Assembly (NCBI RefSeq): GCF_030127105.1
Contig: NZ_CP126161.1
Span: 2,914,001-2,978,000 of the forward strand
Length of the DNA: 64,000 bases
Reading direction: 5' to 3'
DNA from: Haloarcula pelagica
GTDB taxonomy: Archaea > Halobacteriota > Halobacteria > Halobacteriales > Haloarculaceae
Position 1 is the stretch's first letter. Every line of letters starts with the position of its first letter. A model generated the notes under the pieces. It was not told the DNA's origin, made no database searches, and saw only the letters and a list, made by a program, of their open reading frames with translations. This document shows positions 41,885-50,832 of this stretch, piece by piece. The position numbers and the translations under genes were made by a program.

Positions 41885-43996
41885 CTACGGTTCGATTTCC
41901 CACACGTCGAGCGACTCTACGGTCACTCTCCGGTCACTCGCGTACAGATCGAGGCCCTCGCTATCATCACGGGTTGGATAGATTCTGGTCGAGAGACACT
42001 GTGCATCGTTGGCAAACACTTCGACGACGGACCGATCGACGAACAGGTGGAGCGTGAGAGATCCATCGTCGAGGTTTATCGGCATTACTTCTGGGGTATC
42101 ACTAGCAGCGTCACTACTCGACGAGCGGGATCGATCGATCTCCAATTCCCGTTTCCAGCTCTTGCAGCGCACCACAGTCTGCTCTTCACTGTCGGGCGTC
42201 GCGCGAAGCACGAGACCGAACTCACCGGCAGTCGCTGCATCGAACGTGACTTTCAGTTCGAGCATATCCCCCTCGATGCCATCGAGTACTCCGGAATCGC
42301 CTGGTTCGACAGTCAGATCCGAAACGGAGTGATGGGTCCCGCGAAGCTGCGTGAGTTCGTCTGCAGGCGTAATCCGGGGCTGTCCATCGGGTGTGAGCGA
42401 TATCTCTCGTGGAAGCGAAATCGCACCGGACCACCCAGCATCCCACTGAGATGTCTCATCACGATCCTCTTTCAGCCATCCGAACATCAGTGTTCGTCCC
42501 GATTCGTCTTCGAACGACTGTGGTGCGTAGAAGACACCGTGATCGAGAAGGCCCCTGTCGTCCGGGTCGAAGCGGTTCGCTTCTTCGTCGTACTCCCCGG
42601 AGAAGTACCAGACGTTCGTATAGTCGGAGACGTGGAGAATCGATCCGTTCTCGAACTGCAAGAGTTCTGGACACTCCCAGATCGGCCCGGTCTTGCGCCA
42701 GTCCCCGGTAAGAATCGGGTTACAGTACTCCCAGTCGACGAGATCATCTGACCGGTAGAGGAAGGCAGCCCCGCCCTCTTCGTCGATCCCGGATCCGATC
42801 AGCTGATACCAAGTTCCACCAGTTCGCCAGACACTGTGATCCCGGAACTCAGCTGTCCAGTTGATCGTCTCGAAGACGTCCACACTCTCGGGTGCACCGT
42901 CTAACAGTGGATTCTCGTCGGCCTTTGTCCACTCTGTTAGCGCAGGGTTGTCTGCTCGAGCTAAACAGGGGAGCTGGGATTGCCCAGCGCTACCGGTATA
43001 CAAGACGGTAGGGCCACCGTCGTCGTCGACGAAGCACCCCGAGAAGCAGCCGTCCGCGTCCGGTCCATCCGGTTCGGGGGACAACGCGATCGGTTCGTCC
43101 TCCCACGTTACGAGGTCGTCTGAGACGGCATGTCCCCAGTGGATCGTCCCGTGATACGGGCCGGCGGGGTTGTACTGGTAGAAGAGATGATAACGCCCGT
43201 TCCACTGGACGAGCCCGTTCGGGTCGTTGATCCAGTTCGCCGGCGGGGTGAAATGGTACGCAGGCCTGTGGTTAGGGTCCGGAACCTCGTCACGTAGTGC
43301 CTGCAGCTCGCGCCTCCCTTTCGGTCGTCCGACCGTTTCAGGGTCGTCGTGGTCGCCACACAGGTACCGCTTGACGTTAGCTAGGAGCATCGATTGGTGG
43401 TCACTATCGATACCGGCCAGGCCGTGCCCGACACCAACCACACGTCCGTCGCCGACGCTCCAGTGAAGTATTGACTTCCGGACAGGCACGTCCTCTCCGT
43501 CGATACGACTCGCAGCGAACACGTCACCGTCCCTCGGGTAGTTCGACTCGTAATGGACTGCGACAGCGTCACCTGTCGGAGTACCCTCCGTCCGTAATCC
43601 TTCGATTCCGTCGAAGAGTGCGTGACCGGAGAACGCACGACTGACGAGAAACCCAGCGGAGTCACCCCGAATTCGCTCGATCGTATCTGGCCCATGTGAC
43701 TCGATCCCTATCTCTGCGGCTACTTCGATCGCCCCGTGAGTGAGGAGCAGTCCGCCCCCGGACTCGACGAATGCGAGTAGTTCTGGGCCTGTAACGGCGA
43801 GCGCATCGTGCGCGGCCTCGTCTAGTGCCGAACGCCGATGCCACCATAACATATCGTAGTCGGTCAGATTCTCTGTATCGATCTCGCGGAGCGATACGCT
43901 ATCAGACTCCCTTCCGGCGCCATCAGAGGGGCCGACAGTGAGACGGGCAGTCTGTGAAGAGAAGTCAGCAGAACAGGCCGATTCCCTATATTCCAT
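41885..43996 (-). CDS. GH32 beta-fructosidase with an N-terminal glutamine-amidotransferase-like domain
   Basis: A 703-residue enzyme (counted from ATG 43996, supported by a TATA-like CTTAAGG about 27 nt upstream; a GTG lies six bases earlier). Residues about 240-703 are a GH32 fold: ANWINDPNG (nucleophile Asp258), FRDHSVW (stabiliser Asp386), WECPELLQF (acid/base Glu441), then a beta-sandwich ending LHLFVDRSVVEVFAND. Residues about 20-215 form an extra domain with SGGGLLLTHGAIEVAAEIG and GRVVGVGHGLAGID, like class I GATase/ThuA folds. No signal peptide, so it acts inside the cell on imported sucrose or fructo-oligosaccharides. Confidence 0.9.
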   Translation of the reverse strand: MEYRESACSADFSSQTARLTVGPSDGAGRESDSVSLREIDTENLTDYDMLWWHRRSALDEAAHDALAVTGPELLAFVESGGGLLLTHGAIEVAAEIGIESHGPDTIERIRGDSAGFLVSRAFSGHALFDGIEGLRTEGTPTGDAVAVHYESNYPRDGDVFAASRIDGEDVPVRKSILHWSVGDGRVVGVGHGLAGIDSDHQSMLLANVKRYLCGDHDDPETVGRPKGRRELQALRDEVPDPNHRPAYHFTPPANWINDPNGLVQWNGRYHLFYQYNPAGPYHGTIHWGHAVSDDLVTWEDEPIALSPEPDGPDADGCFSGCFVDDDGGPTVLYTGSAGQSQLPCLARADNPALTEWTKADENPLLDGAPESVDVFETINWTAEFRDHSVWRTGGTWYQLIGSGIDEEGGAAFLYRSDDLVDWEYCNPILTGDWRKTGPIWECPELLQFENGSILHVSDYTNVWYFSGEYDEEANRFDPDDRGLLDHGVFYAPQSFEDESGRTLMFGWLKEDRDETSQWDAGWSGAISLPREISLTPDGQPRITPADELTQLRGTHHSVSDLTVEPGDSGVLDGIEGDMLELKVTFDAATAGEFGLVLRATPDSEEQTVVRCKSWKRELEIDRSRSSSSDAASDTPEVMPINLDDGSLTLHLFVDRSVVEVFANDAQCLSTRIYPTRDDSEGLDLYASDRRVTVESLDVWEIEP

Positions 43997-44073
43997 AATC
44001 ACAACTATCGTGGTGGTTCCTTAAGCCTTATCCGTCTGAATGTGGTATCGAGTGGCATGGTTCGTGTCCAGAT

Positions 44074-44092
44074 AGCCGTTCAGAAAACGGCT
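44074..44092. promoter_or_regulatory. Inverted repeat between the GH32 and regulator genes
   Basis: AGCCGTT-CAGAA-AACGGCT, a perfect 7-bp inverted repeat with a five-base spacer, overlapping the TATA-like GCTTATTCC of the TrmB-type gene. It is a candidate operator for autoregulation or for control of the divergent sugar operon. It differs from the TACTNNNAGTA motif known for Halobacterium TrmB. Confidence 0.5.
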
Positions 44093-44118
44093 TATTCCCG
44101 AACCCTGATATTCGAACA

Positions 44119-46338
44119 ATGACCGCTGAAGACGAAGCCAAGATGGCCCTCTTGCGTGAGACGATGGAGGCCAACGCCGACTTCACGACCTACGAGACAG
44201 AGGTATATCTCGCGCTCGTACGTGGGGGGGCACAGACCTTCACCGAGGTAGCTGAAACGAGCGACGTCCCCAAACAGCGGGTCTACGACATTGTCGACGA
44301 TCTCCAGAACCGGGGCTTCGTCGAGGTCATCGACGATTATCCGAAGAAAGCCTACGCTGTTGATCCATCCGAGGCGATCTCTTCGATCCGCGATCGACTC
44401 TCGCAGGCCGAAGAATATCTCGAAGAGCTGTACGATACGATCGACACGGTCGAAAGCGGCATCGCACTGTTCAAGAGCGAGAGTACGATCCAGAAGTACG
44501 TCCGGGAACTGCTCCAGACCGCCGAACGCGATATCTTCCTGCTACTGCCGATCGACCGGCTCCAGTCGGTCGCCGATATTCTGAGCCAATGTGAGGAGCA
44601 GCAACTCCGTCTCATCCTCTCGAACGTCTCTCCGGAGTCGAACGACGTGTCCGAACTCGACGCGGCCGTTCCCGATACCGTCGACGAACTCCGCGTCGTC
44701 TCGACGAGTGAAGACTTCGTCCTCACGGTCGACCGCCGTCGCGGGATGTATTGGGTACAGGAGGGTCACGAATATCACGAGAGCGAGGGGCAGGGGTATT
44801 ACGTCACGAACCCCAGCCTGACGATGGTGCTGGATCGGTTCGTCTCGGAGTCGATCTGGCCGCTGGCGCGTACTGTCGAACACGGCTCTCGTCGGCCGTC
44901 ACTTCCGAAAGAGTACATCCGTATCCGCGATTGCCTCGCTGATATTTCGGTGTTGACCGAGAGCCGACCGGTCGATTCGTTCACCGTCTCCATCGACGGG
45001 TACGATACGCAGACGGGCGAAACTGTCAGCTTGGAGGGGACGCTGACCAGCTACTACTACACCGAGTACGATATCCGGGCCTCGTTCACGCTCAGCACGG
45101 AGTCGGCCGCTAACGACGTCGAATCGTCACTGGTGACCGTCGGTGGGGTCGGAACCCGGAACGTCGACTATGCGGCGCACAATATCGAGCTCAGAGAGAA
45201 TGGCGTCACTCACGCGGACGAACTGGACAGCGAGACGGCACGTCACCTGGAGACGTGTCGATCCGAACTCCCGACGGAGTTCGGCAACGAGTCCGTCGTC
45301 ACCTGTTTCGATGCGTTTATCGACCGCATCCGAGAGTTCGTGACCAGGAAACCGGGTACGGACTACGAGCGGATTCGAAAGTTCGATGACTTCCGGGAAG
45401 CACTCGTCCGCTTCGAAGCGAGCGAGATGGCGCCACGTATCGAATGGCGCGAGACCGACACGGAACCGGGCGGACACGTCGCTCACGTCGGTGGGGTATT
45501 CGACGAGTTGCGATACGACGTGACGCTCCTCGGGCAGCTCGGCAACCCGATCCGTTCCGAGTTCACACGCGAGTTCAGAGACCAGCAACTCATCAGCCTC
45601 GGGCAGACGACGAGTACGGACTACGTCTGGTTCGAAGACCGGAAGTTCCTCCTCACAGAGCCCAACCCGGAGATCCTCGACTGGGACCGAGTTACCGACC
45701 GCATCGACGTCACCACACTGGCCGAGCACGTCAACGATGCGGCGATCCTAACGATGGGCACGTGGTTCGCAACTCCGGAGCTACCCGACATCCTCGACGG
45801 CCTCCGGACGGAGCTCTGGCCGATCCTGAACTCGCCGCCGCCGCATGTCCACATCCACCCTGGCGAGATCAGCCAGTTGTCGGATGCGGAGATCAGAGCG
45901 GGGTGTGAATCGATCGCCGCTCTCGACGACATCGTCCCCGTGACTGTGACCGCGAACCGGAGTGAAACCCGGCGGTTCAGGGATGCACTGGTGATGGACG
46001 ATAGCGATTCCTCGTCGCCGACGGTGGAACAGGTCCGTGATGAGATCGGAATCACGCGGTTCGTGCTCCACTCCCAGCGAGGGGCCACGCTTGCCTCGCC
46101 GGACGAGGTCATCTCAGTCAAGGCACCACAGGTCGTCAATCCGCGTCAGATTCGGAACGTCACCGCTCACTTCATCAGTGGACTGGCGCTCGGACTTGCA
46201 GAAGGGCTATCTGACGGAGCGGCGCTGGTGCTGGCCAACTCGGTCGCCGGATACTTCATGCGCCACGACAAGGCGCCGACACCGCAGGAACTCCGGTCGT
46301 TCGTCGCGGAGTACGACTCGTTCTTCGCGGAGTCGTAG
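44119..46338 (+). CDS. TrmB-type regulator fused to a PfkB/ADP-kinase-like pseudokinase domain
   Basis: A 739-residue regulator, about twice a normal TrmB. Residues 22-85 form the TrmB winged helix (TTYETEVYLALVRGG..FTEVAETSDVPKQRVYDIVDDLQNRGFVEV), then a coiled coil (90-115), a PLD-like section (to about 255) and a TrmB sugar-binding-like region (to about 370). Residues about 385-739 resemble a ribokinase or ADP-dependent kinase: PGGHVAHVGGVFDELRYDVTLLGQLG (450-474) and NVTAHFISGLALGLAEG (680-696), where GAGD would be expected; the catalytic Asp is Ala. It probably senses a sugar or sugar phosphate and controls the divergent fructoside operon. Confidence 0.85.
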   Translation: MTAEDEAKMALLRETMEANADFTTYETEVYLALVRGGAQTFTEVAETSDVPKQRVYDIVDDLQNRGFVEVIDDYPKKAYAVDPSEAISSIRDRLSQAEEYLEELYDTIDTVESGIALFKSESTIQKYVRELLQTAERDIFLLLPIDRLQSVADILSQCEEQQLRLILSNVSPESNDVSELDAAVPDTVDELRVVSTSEDFVLTVDRRRGMYWVQEGHEYHESEGQGYYVTNPSLTMVLDRFVSESIWPLARTVEHGSRRPSLPKEYIRIRDCLADISVLTESRPVDSFTVSIDGYDTQTGETVSLEGTLTSYYYTEYDIRASFTLSTESAANDVESSLVTVGGVGTRNVDYAAHNIELRENGVTHADELDSETARHLETCRSELPTEFGNESVVTCFDAFIDRIREFVTRKPGTDYERIRKFDDFREALVRFEASEMAPRIEWRETDTEPGGHVAHVGGVFDELRYDVTLLGQLGNPIRSEFTREFRDQQLISLGQTTSTDYVWFEDRKFLLTEPNPEILDWDRVTDRIDVTTLAEHVNDAAILTMGTWFATPELPDILDGLRTELWPILNSPPPHVHIHPGEISQLSDAEIRAGCESIAALDDIVPVTVTANRSETRRFRDALVMDDSDSSSPTVEQVRDEIGITRFVLHSQRGATLASPDEVISVKAPQVVNPRQIRNVTAHFISGLALGLAEGLSDGAALVLANSVAGYFMRHDKAPTPQELRSFVAEYDSFFAES

Positions 46339-46405
46339 GCAGTTGGGACAGCCAACAGAAGATAGCCTGTTACCTACAGTGCAGGTCTCGACTCCATCTA
46401 TCGGC

Positions 46406-46534
46406 CTACGTTTGGCTCTGATAGATGAGTACGACGATCACCAGTCCGACGAAGAGGTCCAGGAGAAAGACGAAGGGGCCGACTGTGCGGCTGGAAATCC
46501 CGACCCGCCGCCGGCGGAGTGGCACTCCGCGCAT
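46406..46534 (-). CDS. Possible 42-residue membrane peptide
   Basis: ATG at 46534 opens a frame of 42 codons: a basic N-terminus (MRGVPLRRRRVGISSRTV) and one hydrophobic segment (GPFVFLLDLFVGLVIVVLIY). The positive-inside pattern fits a single-span membrane peptide. There is no clear promoter and no homology that I recognise, so this is a weak call in a 295-bp gap between the regulator and the next membrane protein. Confidence 0.35.
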   Translation of the reverse strand: MRGVPLRRRRVGISSRTVGPFVFLLDLFVGLVIVVLIYQSQT

Positions 46535-46633
46535 ACTACTGGACGACACCACCGGCGACAGTATCGCTCTTTGCCCTCGAAACGGCCGCCCGTGAAAGTG
46601 TTATCTCGACTACGTTCGTAGTCGCGGCTAGTC

Positions 46634-47485
46634 ATGGCATCACGCGTTCGCCGATGGCACGTGATCGCGACGGTCGCTGTCTTGGCTCTCGCGACCGGGT
46701 CGTCACTCGTGGGCCTCGCTCGGCAGGGCCACTACCGGGCAGCACCCGGACTCGTCGAGTCATACCGACTGCAAGATCTGACGATCCTGTCCGTCGGGAT
46801 TCCCGTGTTGGCCGTCGGGCTCTGGTACGCGGGGCGCGATTCTCCGCGCGGTCGTATCATCTGGCTGGGCGGGTTGGCGTATAATACGTACATCTGGGCC
46901 TCGATCGCGATCCAGATCCCGTTCAACGAACTCTTTCTCGTCTACGTCGGCCTGTTTTCGATCTCCCTGTTCACGTTCGTCGGCGGCATGGTGGAGACTG
47001 ACGCCGAGCGTATCCGCGGGACACTCCGCGGGCGTCTCAACACCACGCTGTACGGGAGCGCGCTGGTCGTCGTCGGGCTCGGACTCGCGGTGCTCTGGCT
47101 CTCGGATGTCGTGCCGGCGCTGCTCACCGGGACGCCGCCGCTGCTCGCTACCGAGGCGGGACCACAGGCGATGGCGAGCCACGTCCTCGATCTCGGTGTC
47201 GTCGTCCCTGCCATCTTCCTCGCTGCGGCGTGGCTGTTTCGGGAGCGCGCGTGGGGGTACGTCTTCGCCGGTGTGGTACTGGTCTTGGGGGCGACACTCG
47301 CGTCACCGATCGGCGTCATGACTCTCGTTCTCATGGCCGGCGACACGGTTACCGTCAGCCCGGTGGCGGCGTCGTTCAGCTTCCTGCCGATCGCCGTGTC
47401 CGCGGTGTTGGCGGTGCAGTACCTCCGCTCGATGCGGCCCGAGCCACAGCGGCCGACAGACACCGACACTCAGCGGTCCCCGTGA
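46634..47485 (+). CDS. Multi-pass membrane protein, haloarchaeal unknown
   Basis: A 283-residue protein with about eight hydrophobic segments, starting MASRVRRWHVIATVAVLALATGSSLVGLARQGHY. An early charged stretch ESYRLQDLTILSVGIP and a later VETDAERIRGTLRGRLNTT separate the helices. A promoter-like GTGTTATCT lies 27-30 nt before the ATG. No transport or catalytic motif is recognised. Its composition matches the high-GC core rather than the sugar island. Confidence 0.75.
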   Translation: MASRVRRWHVIATVAVLALATGSSLVGLARQGHYRAAPGLVESYRLQDLTILSVGIPVLAVGLWYAGRDSPRGRIIWLGGLAYNTYIWASIAIQIPFNELFLVYVGLFSISLFTFVGGMVETDAERIRGTLRGRLNTTLYGSALVVVGLGLAVLWLSDVVPALLTGTPPLLATEAGPQAMASHVLDLGVVVPAIFLAAAWLFRERAWGYVFAGVVLVLGATLASPIGVMTLVLMAGDTVTVSPVAASFSFLPIAVSAVLAVQYLRSMRPEPQRPTDTDTQRSP

Positions 47486-48448
47486 AAGTCGGACGCGCTC
47501 CCGAAGTTCCGCGACCACGGGTCGCTCACCTCGCTGTCCGACACGACACGCTGGCCGCTAGCCTGACGGTTGGAGTGTTCCGCCCCGAACGTGGGGGCCC
47601 GATGGAATACTGCCGAGGGCCGGTCTTCGAGCGAAGCCCTGTTCTCTTATCGACTGCGGCGAAGTCAGGCAGTCACGCCTGGGGCAGATACGATCCAGCC
47701 GCCGATTTGTCGACGAAACCGGCGAGCACCTGCTGCCACACGACGTTGCGGGGCGAACTACACTGCCGACGCCGTGCGGTCTACCGTGAGATATCGTCTC
47801 CCGCGCCTGGCCCACTGTACCGTATGCAAACGAGTCCCGTGATCCGTGTCAGTAGCGGCTTTCGGTTTCCTACTACAAACAAGTCCGAAGTTAGCGTCGA
47901 TACGACCAAATCAAAACAAATTTACACGGCTGTCTCAGTAAAAACGGCTAGAGAGTGTTGTTCGATAAGAAATAGCGAAAAAATACCAACTTATGGCTCC
48001 AAAATGGGAAATATATTTCTACATGCGAGCGAGGTTTGATATTCTATCTTATGAGACACCGTGGGCCGCGGTGGTAGATCCCTTTGGCGGATAACTCTTC
48101 ACAGAATGGTGGGATATGTTTGTATTTCGGTTATCGGTGCGGGCACTATATTGGATAGATACCCGTTTTCGAGAGGACGCCACGAGATATGAGAAACTCC
48201 AGATTGGAAGGCAGGTTTCCCGAACCCGAAGGCACCGCATGTGCTACCACCGCTGTGTCCCTACCCCCGACCGGGAACTCCGAACTGTCCGTCCAGCAGG
48301 GGCTCGATGTCCTGGTCGATCCGTTCGGGACGCGCGTGGAACGCCGTCGGGAGCGGCCGACGAAGCCGAGAGGGACGTGTCGACGATTCCGGGCCGGCTC
48401 GAAAATAATGGATGTACGATTGTTTTTCCCGCACGTCGGGATCGGAAC
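47486..48448 (+). other. Gene-poor region of mixed GC
   Basis: I find no convincing CDS in 963 bp. 47486-47830 is GC-rich with broken frames on both strands; 47860-48240 is markedly AT-rich with TATA-like stretches; 48240-48448 is GC-rich again and runs into the end of the IclR gene. It may contain decayed gene or insertion-sequence remnants, but I recognise none. Confidence 0.4.
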
Positions 48449-49264
48449 TCAACTGAACGTCGGGAACTCGTCGTCGGTCGCGTCCATGTTGATGTTGACC
48501 TCGACGATGTTTGCGGTGTTGACCACGTCTCTGATGAGCTGGTCGTGGTAGCCGGACTGCTGGATCCGCCGGACCGGACCCGAGACGCTAATCGACCCGA
48601 GAATCCGGCCGTGGCGGTCACGAACCGGGGCACCGATGGCCTGCAGCCCCGTGATCTCCTCCTCGTCGTTGAGGGAGTACCCGCGTTCACGTATCGTCTC
48701 CAGTTCGTCGAACAGTGCCGCGTTGTCGGTGATCGTCGACTCGGTCTTCGCGGGCAGTCCGTATCGGTCGATGATCCACTCGACGCGCTCCTGGGGCAGG
48801 TACGCGAGTATCGCCTTCCCGGTCGCCGAGAAGTGCAGGTAATCGGCGCGCTGGAGCTTGTTCACCTGGTACGCGCTTCCGACGGCTTTCTCTCCCCCGA
48901 CCTTGTAGAGGTTGACGCCGAGGCCGTGTTCTTCGGCCGCCAGGTGCGCGAACTCCCCGGTCTTCTCGGCGAGGTCGTCGAGCGCGGGCTTGCCGACCTG
49001 GTAGAGGACGTTCTGATAGCGGACGTACTCGCCGATGAGCAAGAACTGCAGGGAGAGCTCGTAGGTGGCGCCTTTCTTGACCACGAACTTCTCCTCGCGG
49101 AGCGTACTGAGGTAGTTGTAGACGACGCTCTTCGAGAGATCGAGGTGCTCGGACAGTTCGGTGACGCCCGCACCGTCCAGTTCTTCGAGCGCGCGAACGA
49201 TGTCGAACGCGCGTGACACTGTCTTCAGTGTCCGCGGCGACCCGTTTGTTCGTTCGTCCGTCAT
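48449..49264 (-). CDS. IclR family transcriptional regulator
   Basis: A 271-residue regulator. Winged-helix domain: LKTVSRAFDIVRALEELDGAGVTELSEHLDLSKSVVYNYLSTLREEKFVVKKG at residues about 15-65. Effector domain: from YVRYQNVLYQVGKPALDDLAEKTGEFAHLA to the end, with FSATGKAILAYLP and GLQAIGAPVRDRHGRILGSISVSGP typical of IclR. ATG 49264 is preferred to a GTG six bases upstream. A palindrome 31 bp upstream probably serves autoregulation. It likely controls the amidohydrolase, transporter and DUF1028 genes beside it. Confidence 0.92.
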   Translation of the reverse strand: MTDERTNGSPRTLKTVSRAFDIVRALEELDGAGVTELSEHLDLSKSVVYNYLSTLREEKFVVKKGATYELSLQFLLIGEYVRYQNVLYQVGKPALDDLAEKTGEFAHLAAEEHGLGVNLYKVGGEKAVGSAYQVNKLQRADYLHFSATGKAILAYLPQERVEWIIDRYGLPAKTESTITDNAALFDELETIRERGYSLNDEEEITGLQAIGAPVRDRHGRILGSISVSGPVRRIQQSGYHDQLIRDVVNTANIVEVNINMDATDDEFPTFS

Positions 49265-49294
49265 AGCCACTGTCGGGGCCGGACGGAGATAGCT

Positions 49295-49311
49295 GTTTGT
49301 ATTTCACAAAC
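49295..49311. promoter_or_regulatory. Palindrome GTTTGT-N5-ACAAAC at the IclR promoter
   Basis: A perfect inverted repeat with a five-base AT-rich centre, 31 bp upstream of the IclR start and overlapping its TATA region. IclR proteins bind short palindromes of about this size, so this is a candidate operator. Confidence 0.55.
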
Positions 49312-49459
49312 ACTGGCCGTCTGCGTGAGTGGGAGATGCAGGCGGCGACGACCGGCAGTGTCCGGTTCGGACAGCCCCTCGGCGCCGGGACGCCGTCCCG
49401 GAGACAGTGGTCACTCACGAACAGGGAGCAAGATTGCGTTCTCATTTCCAGAACAGCGT

Positions 49460-50707
49460 CTACGACTGTGCCAGGTCCGCGAGCGCACCGGCGAGCACCC
49501 GTGTCGCGTCGGCGCAGTCGTCCCAGTCGGTCCACTCCAGCGGGTTGTGCGAGATCCCGTCCCGGGAGGGGGCAAACAGCAACGCGGCGTCGGTCACGTC
49601 CGCGACGTGCATCGTGTCGTGACCGGCGCCCGAGTGCAGATCCAGCGTGTCGATGCCCGCCGTTCGGCCGGCAGCGTGGAGCGCGTCCCGACAGCGGTCG
49701 CTCATCCCGACCGGCGAGCGGTTCCAGGGGCGTTCCATCGTCGCCCGGACGGGGCGGTCCGTCTCGATGGTTCGGAGGTTCTCTCTGGCGCCGTCGATGA
49801 CGTACTCGATCGAGTCCGAGTCGACATCGCGGACATCGATGGTGAGTGTGACCGTCCCGGGGATCACGTTCGGTGCGTTCGGAGAGACATCGAGCTTCCC
49901 GACGGTCGCGACGGCGGTCTCCGAGACCGACTGGCGCTCGTTCGCCACGGCCTCCACGTCGAGGACGAACTCGCTGGCGGCCGTCAAGGCGTCGGCGCGG
50001 TCGGTCATGAGCGTCGACCCGGCGTGGTCGGTCTCCCCGACGAACTCGACGTGACACCGCACGAGTCCGACGATGCTCGTGACGACGCCCGCGGCGGCGT
50101 CGGCACGTTCGAGCCGTTCGGACTGCTCGATGTGGAGTTCTATCCAGGCCTCCCACGCGGCGGCGTCGACTCGTCCCTCGCCCCGGTAGCCGATGTCGGC
50201 GAGGGCGTCGCCGAGCGGAATCCCGTCGGCGTCTTCGATCGCCAGCGCCTCCTCGAGACCCATCTCGCCCGCGGCGACCGCGGAGCCGACGAGTCCGCCG
50301 CCGAAGCGCTGTCCCTCCTCTTCGGTGAAACAGACGACTTCGATCGGACGGACGGGTTCGACACCGGCGTCTTGCATCGCGCGGACACTCTCCAGGCCGG
50401 CGTAGACCCCCAGCGGTCCGTCGAAGATCCCGCCCTCCGGAACTGAATCCAGGTGGCTCCCCGTCGCGACGGCGGCCGCGTCCGGGGCAGCGCTCTCGGG
50501 AGCCCACCGGCCGACGACGTTCCCGACATCGTCGATCCTGACCGTCAAACCGGCGTCGCGGAGCCGTTCGCAGAAAAATTCCCGCGCTCGCCGGTCCGCC
50601 TCGCTCCCGGTCAGGACCGTCCGCCCGCGGCCCTCGTCCGTCGGGACGGCCCCGAATTCCGCGTTCGATTCGATGTCACTGCGGAGCCGTTGCTGATTAA
50701 TTTCCAT
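49460..50707 (-). CDS. M20-family N-carbamoylase / hydantoinase-type amidohydrolase
   Basis: A 415-residue enzyme of the HyuC / allantoate amidohydrolase / beta-ureidopropionase group. The metal ligands lie in ATGSHLDSVPEGGIFDGPLGVYAGLE (His, Asp), CFTEEEGQRFGGG (Glu pair), ELHIEQSERLE (His) and SGAGHDTMHVA (His). The dimerisation lid follows DHAGSTLMTDRAD. It hydrolyses an N-carbamoyl or ureido amide bond to an amino acid, CO2 and ammonia. The ATG at 50707 is supported by a TATA-like AATATAGTGG on the minus strand, about 27 nt upstream. Divergent from the peptide transporter genes, which probably supply its substrate. Confidence 0.88.
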   Translation of the reverse strand: MEINQQRLRSDIESNAEFGAVPTDEGRGRTVLTGSEADRRAREFFCERLRDAGLTVRIDDVGNVVGRWAPESAAPDAAAVATGSHLDSVPEGGIFDGPLGVYAGLESVRAMQDAGVEPVRPIEVVCFTEEEGQRFGGGLVGSAVAAGEMGLEEALAIEDADGIPLGDALADIGYRGEGRVDAAAWEAWIELHIEQSERLERADAAAGVVTSIVGLVRCHVEFVGETDHAGSTLMTDRADALTAASEFVLDVEAVANERQSVSETAVATVGKLDVSPNAPNVIPGTVTLTIDVRDVDSDSIEYVIDGARENLRTIETDRPVRATMERPWNRSPVGMSDRCRDALHAAGRTAGIDTLDLHSGAGHDTMHVADVTDAALLFAPSRDGISHNPLEWTDWDDCADATRVLAGALADLAQS

Positions 50708-50832
50708 GGCGCTTGCCTCTCGGTTCGATGCTTCCACTATATTATTGTTTGGGCGGCAGCCGGGTTTTCGGTCCCTCTCGAAACTGCCCTGACCAAAATA
50801 TTTATCACTGATTGTTCTCATGAGTCAGATAC

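Noticed and set aside
47558..47842. Possible transposase remnant
   Set aside because: Short frames on both strands look vaguely like broken coding sequence, but I can identify no transposase motif or inverted ends.
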